A stretch of 64,000 nt of DNA, from NCBI GenBank assembly GCA_002633005.1, contig NMRA01000049.1, forward strand, positions 778,321-842,320, read 5' to 3'. A program made the position numbers and the translations under genes. The notes beneath the pieces are model-generated. The model made no database searches. It was not told the DNA's origin and worked only from the letters and a program-made list of their open reading frames with translations. This document shows, in pieces, positions 56,401 through 64,000 of this stretch; the first letter of the stretch is position 1; each line of letters starts with the position of its first letter. This DNA comes from Phoronis australis. Lineage: Eukaryota; Phoronida; Phoronidae.

Positions 56401-57836
56401 TTTAATGTTAACTTAAATGTCTGATCACATGAAACAAACTTTCAATATTTCAGGCTCAGGTTACGTCAAACCTGACTTGTACGTGGCAGATGCCTTGTTA
56501 ATGATCTATATTCAGAATAAATTGGATTTTTGAATATAGAAGCACAGTTTTATCCAGAAACTGCTTTGTGGCTGGTTCATTGTGAATGTTTAATTGGGAT
56601 AGTACCATTTTCTGCATACCTCAGGCAAGTTGTCAAAACATACTAAATAATTCGAATATGTAGAGAATGGTTGTGCTCAGATATAGGATGCGGATCTATG
56701 GCAACCTGGTTGTTGTCTTCATTGCTGACATGCATCACCGCGTGATGCCAAGATTACATTCTTGTATAAGTCACTATTAGCCCATGATTGTCAACAGCGG
56801 ATGGCTGAAAGGACCGCTGTGGAACCATTCTTGAGCAGGTCCCCGTATTGCTGGCCAAATTGCAACTTCGTTTTCCATTCCTCTTACTGCCAAAGAGAGA
56901 CCTGAAAGGTGACTAACTGTGCAGCTGGGCTGTCCCTTGCCATTCCTTAGAAGTCTGGGTGATGCCCTATTGATGTGCATTTAGGTTAAAATGTCACCAG
57001 TTTATAACGCAGTGGAGCATGCACGTGAAATTCTCTTTTTTCATGTTTTCCATCATAGTTAATCAGCAACAAGTTGATGCTTTATCATTTTCGTGTTCTA
57101 TACCATGATGTGCTACCACAAGACAATGTTTTGAGAAATTGCGACTGTTGACAGCAAGCCGGCTTTGGAAAAGGTCAATTTTGTCGATTATTTTTGTCCG
57201 ACTTTGGTGAGAATGGCACTATATCTTTATTGATTTCTCTTAACCTTACTTTCCTAAACTTCAAAGTGCATTTACATTAATTTTAATTTAAGCAAAGGCG
57301 TGATGACGTGCTTTTGAGGTGACGGTGTGGCCGAGTGGTTTGAGCTCCGAACTCCCGTTTGCGACACCTGGGTTGGAATCCTGGCTTTACTCAAGACAAT
57401 CGAGCATTACACTCCTCTGAGCTTGGTCATAACTTGTAAATGTATACAGGGAATGAATGAGAACCTGGATATAATGCGAAAGCAATTTCTGGGACTGCTC
57501 ATTTAAACCCTGCTTTTATTGTTGCAGGTATTTAAACCGGACAGTGTGTTGATAGCCCTTTCAGCGAGCATGCTCAGTGGTGTTTTTGTCGTCGGAGCGA
57601 TGACCCCATTCGATGTCGTCTCCACACGGTTGTACAACCAAAGCGTCGATGCCCAGGGCCATGGGAAATTTTACAATGGATTCATAGATTGCTTCCAAAA
57701 GATTGCCAAAGAAGAAGGCCTTTGGGGATTCTACAAGGGAATAGGTGCCTCGTTTTTCCGACTGGGACCTCACACAGTTCTGAGTCTGGTCTTCTGGAAT
57801 GAACTGAGGAAATTGTACAAACAAAAGGAAATGTAG
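53446..57836 (+). CDS. SLC25A35: Mitochondrial solute carrier, SLC25A34/35 type (three exons, complete)
   Basis: The exons are 53446-53823, 55112-55330 and 57528-57836, all phase 0, giving 301 residues, the normal length of the family. The start [20 protein letters not shown] carries the first mitochondrial-carrier signature, [15 protein letters not shown]. The second signature, [13 protein letters not shown], spans the first splice site. The third is [12 protein letters not shown], and the end has [17 protein letters not shown]. Three tandem repeats of two membrane helices are expected, placing it in the inner mitochondrial membrane. Donors are CTC/GTGCGT (weak) and AAT/GTATGT; acceptors are TTTACAG and GTTGCAG. 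The [16 protein letters not shown] and FRLGPHT strings match the SLC25A34/35 branch closely; A34 and A35 cannot be separated with certainty here. The transported substrate of this branch is not firmly established. Introns 1 and 2 each contain a tRNA-derived SINE. Confidence 0.93.
54262..54475 (+). mobile_element. tRNA-derived SINE in carrier intron 1
   Basis: GCGTGGCTCAGTGGTTTGAGCTCC (54268 onward) is a polymerase-III A box. GAGCTCGAATC (54315-54325) is a B box, at tRNA spacing. The tail GAGTGAGAACCAGGATATA is shared with the copy in intron 2. The acceptor stem is not complementary, so it is a SINE and not a functional tRNA gene. Confidence 0.75.
57317..57505 (+). mobile_element. tRNA-derived SINE in carrier intron 2
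   Basis: GGTGTGGCCGAGTGGTTTGAGCTCC provides an A box (TGGCCGAGTGG, as in Leu/Ser tRNAs) and GGGTTGGAATCC a B box. The tail GAATGAGAACCTGGATATAATGCG matches the intron 1 copy. The 3' end sits only about 20 bases before the exon 3 acceptor. Confidence 0.75.
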
Positions 57837-59059
57837 GAAAAGGTTTGTTGCAATAGAAGATAAGAGTCATCCATTGGACTCTGCAAGTTAAGCTGTAGTA
57901 GCTAGTCCAGGAAGTCATACCAATGTGGTCATGTTCAAGTGTAATATCACATTAACAGTAAAGACTAAAGGTTTGATTTGTGCAAGTTAAATGTTCTCCA
58001 CAATCTGTTTTGACTAGTCAAGGAGCCAGTTTCAATTTCACTGTGAATGGTTATAAATGTGAATTCTATTCTGATGTCTTCTGTTCTCAAGGCCTTGTCA
58101 ATGATTAATATTGCACAAGAAATTTGTGCAGTTGGCTGGCTCACTATTGTTAGGAAGCCTTTTTGTCATGAGCAACATTGGGCAACTGGGGAAGGAAGTG
58201 GTCCCTCTCTGAGTAGACTGACCCTCATGGCTACATAAGTTAAGGTTACTTGCGTTGAGTTTGGAAATCTATGCAATCATGATGATTTTGTAAGTATTAG
58301 GAGGTCAGCCATTTCTTGACGTTTTATAGTCTTTTGGTACCAGTTCAATACAAGTATTCCTCTGCTTAACACAAACTCCCCACAGCCTGGACATGGAGTT
58401 TTGAAAATGCACATGAATTTAGTAATCTCAGTTCAGTTGGAATTTTCTGTTGTGGAGAACATTTTGTATACTGATGTGGCAACAAACATTCTTATAGACG
58501 AAACTGTTTAAATGCATGGCAGTGCTGTCTGTTTATTTTTAAAATAACAGACTATCAAATTCACGAATGAGAGGGTGTAAAAATTTTTATCTATCAGAAA
58601 ATAAACGCACAAAGTACAAAAATAAAGTAAGGGCTGTTCCAGTAAGAAATGTATGGGAGGGGTGAAGGCACTGTCATTTTTACCCAACGCTCTTATTTTT
58701 CTTTAATTTATTTCTCTAACCCACCACCCATAATTTTAATTAGGTTCAGATATAAAATGCAACCACCCACAATATTTTTAAATTATGCTTGAATTATACA
58801 TGGTAATGTACATGTTAGCTTTTATTCTCTTTAGATATTTTCGGTATTCATTGTTTTGTGAGCCGACAACGGTCCAGTAGACACAACGTCAGCTCCATCC
58901 CAGGCAAGGAATAAAAATTCACACAAAGTCATGCTTTCCAGTGAATAGCGATTAATGAACAAGGATGTTGGTATGCGCCCTTCGTGTGCATTGCAAATGG
59001 CAGGTGCTACTATTTCAAAATTCTTATAAGTGGGAGCAACGCCTGTAAACAAATTGCCT
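57837..59059 (+). other. 3' flank of the carrier gene
   Basis: Presumed 3' UTR and spacer. AATAAA-like motifs occur at 58601 (AAATAAACGC) and 58621 (AATAAAGT). No further coding signal is seen. Confidence 0.35.
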
Positions 59060-59520
59060 CTAGGTGGCACATCATGATCTGAGATAATCAACCTGTCTTG
59101 TCAAAAAGTAATGGCCAACAGGGGTGGTATGATAGGCAAATCTGTCCAAAAATCGACTTGTGCTGGTGCATCCATGCCATCTTATCTCTGTCATCATGTT
59201 AAGCGGTTTCAACATAAGAGACGTACAAGGAATGACTTGTTAGTGAGCAGTCGAAAACTAACAGGGGTGCTACAATAGTTGAATCCGTCCAAAACACGAC
59301 TGGTGCTGATGCATTCTCGCCATATACCTCTGTATCCAATTTCACTCTCGATCCGTCAAGCAGTTTTCGAGATAATCGACGCACAAAGAATGGCTTGTCG
59401 AAAACTAAAGAAGCCAACTTGGGTTACCACAGTAGCCAAATCCGTCCAACATTCAACTGGTGCAGGTGCATCCCCACCACTGAAGTACCTAATATACTAA
59501 ATTTCATCATGATCTGCCTA
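59060..59520. repeat. Degenerate tandem repeat related to 45985-46970
   Basis: Blocks such as AGGGGTGCTACAATAGTTGAATCCGTCC, CGACTGGTGCTGATGCATTC, ATCCGTCAAGCAGTTTTCGAGATAATCGACGCACAAAGAATGGC recur about every 130-180 bases and parallel the 46-kb array (GGGTGCTACAGTAATCGAATCC). Confidence 0.55.
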
Positions 59521-59872
59521 GCAGGACCACCAAAAATTTTAAGTTTCCTTCAGAAGATAGCCATTTATTTTTATTTCAACTACTGCACCCTCCTTCCATA
59601 CAGATTTTGCTAGAGCAGCCCTAAGAAAATATAATGCAAAATGTGAGTCAACATTATTATTGCATGAAAAAAGATAATAAAGGGCCAGTAACATTACGTG
59701 AGTAAAGAGCAAAACAGTTGTATTGTGCATTCAGTGACAGTAAAGTTGCATCAAACCCACTTAATGTTTGATTCTCACTTGGACAAAGTTCCGTGTTTCT
59801 AAATCATGTACTTGAATCGTAAGATAAGTAGGTTATGCCATACTCGAAAAAACAATTGCTTCAATGATACCT

Positions 59873-60121
59873 GGGGCCCATTCCAACAAAACTGACTTAG
59901 CTAAGACAAATCTTAAATTTTAGTAAATTTTAAGATAAAACTTAAATTTGTCTCTAGACCATTTCATAAAAGAGATCTTAAAATTGAATTAAGTTTTTGA
60001 TAAAAGTTTTGTCTTAATTTCACCTATCTTACCAGATGGGGAAGTTTCAAAGTATGGAAGCTAAGATAAATCTTAGACTTAAGTCAAAATGAACTTTAGT
60101 CAGTTTCTTGGAATGGGCCCC
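59873..60121. mobile_element. 249-bp MITE with GGGGCCCATTCCA terminal inverted repeats
   Basis: It starts GGGGCCCATTCCAACAAAACTGACT and ends in the inverse AGTCAGTTTCTTGGAATGGGCCCC. The interior has complementary AGATAAATCTTA/TAAGATAAAACTTA blocks, so the whole element can fold on itself. No clear target-site duplication is visible at its borders. Confidence 0.8.
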
Positions 60122-62146
60122 TGTGTTATACTGTCATTATTTGCTTCTGTTGATAAAATCTTTTGTTTCTTATCTACTAGTTTTAAAGAAGTACTGTGGT
60201 TGTTACATGTACATGATTGTGTTACATTTAATTTTTTTGTTCTCAGCACGTCATGCTATTTTGTGTTATGCCGGAAGTTATTATTTGGCCTAATAATAGA
60301 TGGAACATTAGCTCATCAAATTCGGATGATTTTCTTCATACCTAATTTGGAGACTTTATTTTAATAATTATTTAGATAGCGATAACTTCAGTTTAGGCAA
60401 GGTACTGGATTGATGTTGTAATGGTTGATTTTGTAATTGAAATGTCATTTTCGGGTGTCTTGTATTTGAGGAAAATATTTTCAAATCATAGGTATTATAT
60501 ATAATTGTATTATGCTGTCTTGATCTTTGTTTTCATGCAAGTTCATTGCAGTGGGAAGATTCTCAATGGATACATTGAAATGCCACATACCGTACTATTG
60601 CCCGTAAACGCCAAGTATGTTTGAATGAAGCACTCACTGTCTCTAAAAAAAGCGGGGCGGCCTGCATTTCAAAGCCGTATATTTCAAAAGACGGGTTTGG
60701 GCATTATTCAAACTACTGATTGAGGCTAAAGGCCTGGCAGGTATGTCGATTACAGTCACTTCACTTGAGTCAAGTGAAAACTCAGATGATTATGCAATAT
60801 CTACAGTTTGTTAGTGATGGATAAGCTAATAGTTCTTATTTTACAAGCACTTCAGTTTGGCATTCTGAGATTTGAATGGCTTTACATGAGACAACTCCCA
60901 CACAAAAATTTGGGATTTTCTAAGTACCCCACCACCTAAGCAAGTCTAAGCCAGATTGTGACTGAACCGTCCTAATCAATTCGCAAATTAATGCTCGTGA
61001 CGCTAATCTCTCTAATAATGCATTTATTTTAAAATTTCGAAGATGGCTACTATTTACTTCTCAATTTTAAAAATTGCCATGTTGGTCATTTGCCTTACTT
61101 GGTGTTTGTTTTTTTAGTTTGAGACTTGTATGCTCAACAGGCAAGTTTTTTTACTACCGTAGCAATCTCATCCAACGCGTTCAGTCAAACTCATGAATAC
61201 CGACTACCTCACTTCAATCTGTGATGGCACACTATCAAGCCTTTGATGTGCTGAGGAAATCGCTCATTTGGGGTAAACAGTATACGCTTTCTGGTCCACT
61301 TGCGTGCATATCCTGCTAGATTAAGATTACCTAATGAAAGTCCTATCTGAATGTTTGAATTTTGGGAGTACAGTAGAACACAAGTATTCCAAGTTAAATT
61401 TTTCTATATCGATACTAGGTTTTTGGTTGTTTCAGAGATATTTTATGAGCATTCCCATAAAGATTTTCATCGACACACTGCGATTGTTTAACTCGGGCCA
61501 ACTGATGCATCATACCTCATTCTTTCTTGCCACAGGCTTGTGATATGCTTTGAATATAGATTCTGACACAGAATAGCTATTTAGAGACTTGTTGGGTTTT
61601 TTCACAATGTCTGACCATACAACAAAAAATGCTTGTGTCAAAATTTGCTGTAAGTCAAACTGTTTACAGTACTGCTGGCTTTGGACTTGTGGAATGTAAT
61701 GTACTTACAAAGAAGTGAAGATTATTGACAGGTCTGTTATGTGGTTTGACTGTTTCTGAAGACTGGGTTTTATGGTATGCTGAATGTATACAATGTGTTT
61801 CAGTGATGTTTAAGATATTGTGGAAGGAATGCTCATTTAGCCAGAAATGTGACACTTTTCAATACTCAGTTTGAAGCGTCTTAATTCTTGTGTATTATAG
61901 GTGTGAAACACGTTTCAACAATATTTCACTGCTGACAATTGTCTAGTAAAGGTCGCATAAGTTGGATCGTACCTGACCGACAAATTTCACGTGAGTTGAG
62001 CAAAATGCACTTGTCTGAATGGCCGCATGCACCATATTTGACTGGAATAAATCCCCCCGGCCAATTACGCTCCACTAAAATGACGTCTCCAGCAAATCAC
62101 ATGCATCTCTGGAGGTGTATCACCTAAATGTATATAATAATTATTC
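60122..62146. other. No recognised gene
   Basis: AT-rich sequence with short open frames only. No RNA gene or further large repeat is recognised. Confidence 0.4.
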
Positions 62147-62150
62147 TTAT

Positions 62151-62185
<35 letters not shown>

Positions 62186-62186
62186 T

Positions 62187-62225
<39 letters not shown>

Positions 62226-62250
62226 CTGTGTCTGTGTATGTATATGCAAA
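62147..62250. repeat. (TG)n dinucleotide microsatellite
   Basis: A TATATA lead passes into an almost pure TG run with rare TTTG and TCTG interruptions, ending in TGTATGTATATG. Confidence 0.95.
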
Positions 62251-64000
62251 ATGTACTTATTTTCATGACGTGCATGATAATGCAGAAGTCAGAGGTTCAG
62301 CACATTGGGGGAAACGTGCGAGGCATTGTAAATTTTTGTTAAGACTTCACGTGCAGCTGTTGCATGTTCAGGGCATCTTTCAAGAAATTAGAATGGGATG
62401 AATTTCTACATATGCATGATAAAAATGAGCAGGGGATTTATGTTAAATGATCTGTGCATTTTCTCAGAGTTGTGCAAAAATTCAACTCAATCTCCCCAAC
62501 TTACATGTAAAGAAAAAGAATCGGTGTGTCTAAGAACAGTCGTACTGCGGAACTTTGTCTGAAATGAGTGAAAACCGACTTCTGTACGTCCGGCTTATGC
62601 GAGCTTTACCGTACCTGTAACTGAAAGCAATCAAAACTGTATTATCTCTCTTTGCTGTTTACATTGTTTTTATCAACTAGTGCCAGTATTCTCCATACTT
62701 GTGTTCAAGGTGTCGCAAGCACCATGTTATAAGTTCTGTGCTGTGTTTGAAAAGCTTGAGCCAATGGTTAAAAACCTCACAGTCATGTTTAAAATCTTGA
62801 ATCATTTTTGAAAAGCCAAATTTCTCTCCTTTACATCACAAATAGTGGTACTTGCTTCTATTCTCTGGTAAAATGATAGGGACATACTTTGCAAATGAAA
62901 ATGATGTGTAGCTATTCATATAGTTTCAAAACAAAAAGGACAATGTAAAAGTTTGACAAAGTTTCAACAAAGTCACACAAAACCACGACAAAATGTCCAT
63001 TTGTTATTGACTAGAACACATTTCTGTTCTGGCAATTCTCAGCAAAAAATTCACAGGTGTGACTCCAGGCACTTTGTCGAAATCACCATGTCTTGCCTTG
63101 CAAATCCTTGATGCACAATTAGCAGCTAGTCTCAATGTCATGTCAAAGCTTGACAAAAAATCACATTTTATTGCCACAAATGTGTGACTAAATTGCCGAA
63201 TAATTCTCACGAGAAGTTTGTCCATGGGCAGAGTCTGACAGAGTTCTGATGAAGTCTGTCCAGTTTATTTGGAAAACTACTATGCTCAGTTATTTCTGCA
63301 GGATTTAGACCAAAACACGTGAGGAGCAGTTGGCACTATGTTTGAATTTTTGTTCTGATGGGGAGAGCCCTGAGTGCAGATGCAATACTGCTTCTATAGT
63401 AGATTAGTGGTGAGAAACCATTCAGTGCTTTTAGAATTGTTGAGGGAATTGGAAACTACTTTTGACTGCAGGTGAGTCAGTACAAAGTGGACATGTATTC
63501 ACTTGATTGTGCAGTTTGTAGAATTTGTGAAAGCAATTTGTGAGGTTGAAAATTTCAGTTATCAGCTCACAGGCATTGCCTTTTGGTGATACTGGTTCTC
63601 CATAATAATAACCAGTTAGTTAAAGGTGAAGGCAACTTTTTAGAGTCACTTTTGGTCGATTTTAAATTTTCTTGAATTTTCCGGAGCTCTAATTTTAATT
63701 AGAGCTCCGGATGTGTTTGCGACACGATTCATGGTGGACAATTCTAAATTGTAACCTAGATTTTCTGCAATTATTTGCCTCCGAGGAGTATTCTGACGTT
63801 CTTGGATTGAGCTAGAGTTCAGTGGGATTTAGCCCTCATTTGATCTGCAGTGGATAGGACATAGCTGGAGTCGATGTATACAAAGATGGGTGAAAAATTT
63901 GGGCTTTGAAACACATAATTAAGGAATTAGCTTGAAAATTTACCTAAGGTAACCAGAAAATCGTCATTTAAACCAAAAATGACTTAAGTACAGCTGCCTT
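62251..64000. other. No recognised gene; one strong hairpin
   Basis: Unassigned sequence to the right edge. The only notable structure is the palindrome at 63680-63711, given separately. Confidence 0.4.
63680..63711. repeat. Perfect 15-bp-arm palindrome
   Basis: TCCGGAGCTCTAATT, two T residues, then its exact reverse complement AATTAGAGCTCCGGA. This gives a tight hairpin or dyad, likely the meeting point of two element ends. No role is shown. Confidence 0.8.

Noticed and set aside
62115-62401. Cys-Val repeat frames
   Set aside because: Translation of the TG microsatellite.

Overview
This window is metazoan nuclear DNA, most likely from a marine invertebrate. It is AT-rich and gene-sparse. 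Most genes are split into small exons with canonical GT/AG junctions. Dispersed repeats include tRNA-derived SINEs, MITEs with terminal inverted repeats, and decayed non-LTR and THAP elements. The repertoire (a RING/B-box/COS/FN3 TRIM gene, SLC25A35, an HTH/integrase-type gene) would suit a lancelet, hemichordate or similar animal, but the sequence alone does not fix the species.

Layout. Positions 1-1.6 kb hold the 5' end of a minus-strand, transposon-derived HTH/integrase-type gene that leaves the window on the left. Positions 1.7-16 kb are repeats: a TTACGAGCGTAA tandem array, a 0.77-kb dispersed repeat that recurs at 42.6 kb, a 2.6-kb foldback palindrome carrying opposed THAP-domain relics, and a dead non-LTR retrotransposon.

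Positions 16.6-28.1 kb carry the centrepiece, a nonribosomal peptide synthetase (NRPS) locus on the plus strand. Its first 10 kb is uninterrupted by introns. The order is half-C / A1-PCP1-E / C-A2-PCP2 / C-A3-PCP3 / decayed E / C-terminal tail of a fatty-acid-synthase-type thioesterase. The reading frame is broken by an in-frame TGA inside the third condensation domain and another just after PCP3. The last E domain has lost its HHxxxD segment. Catalytic motifs in the earlier modules are largely intact, and the A1 binding pocket resembles the cysteine code. Either the locus is a recently dying animal NRPS or these breaks are allelic or assembly defects.

Positions 28-31 kb contain a 98-bp satellite, a GACA microsatellite and a dispersed repeat. 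Positions 31.4-45.6 kb hold a seven-part minus-strand TRIM ubiquitin-ligase gene (RING, two B-boxes, coiled coil, COS box, two FN3 domains, no SPRY). Positions 46-53 kb are repeats and unassigned DNA. Positions 53.4-57.8 kb hold a complete three-exon plus-strand mitochondrial carrier of the SLC25A34/35 type, with a tRNA-derived SINE in each intron. The rest, to 64 kb, is MITE, microsatellite and unassigned sequence.

The genes look independent. The NRPS is the only specialised-metabolism locus, with no adjacent tailoring, transport or phosphopantetheinyl-transferase gene recognised.
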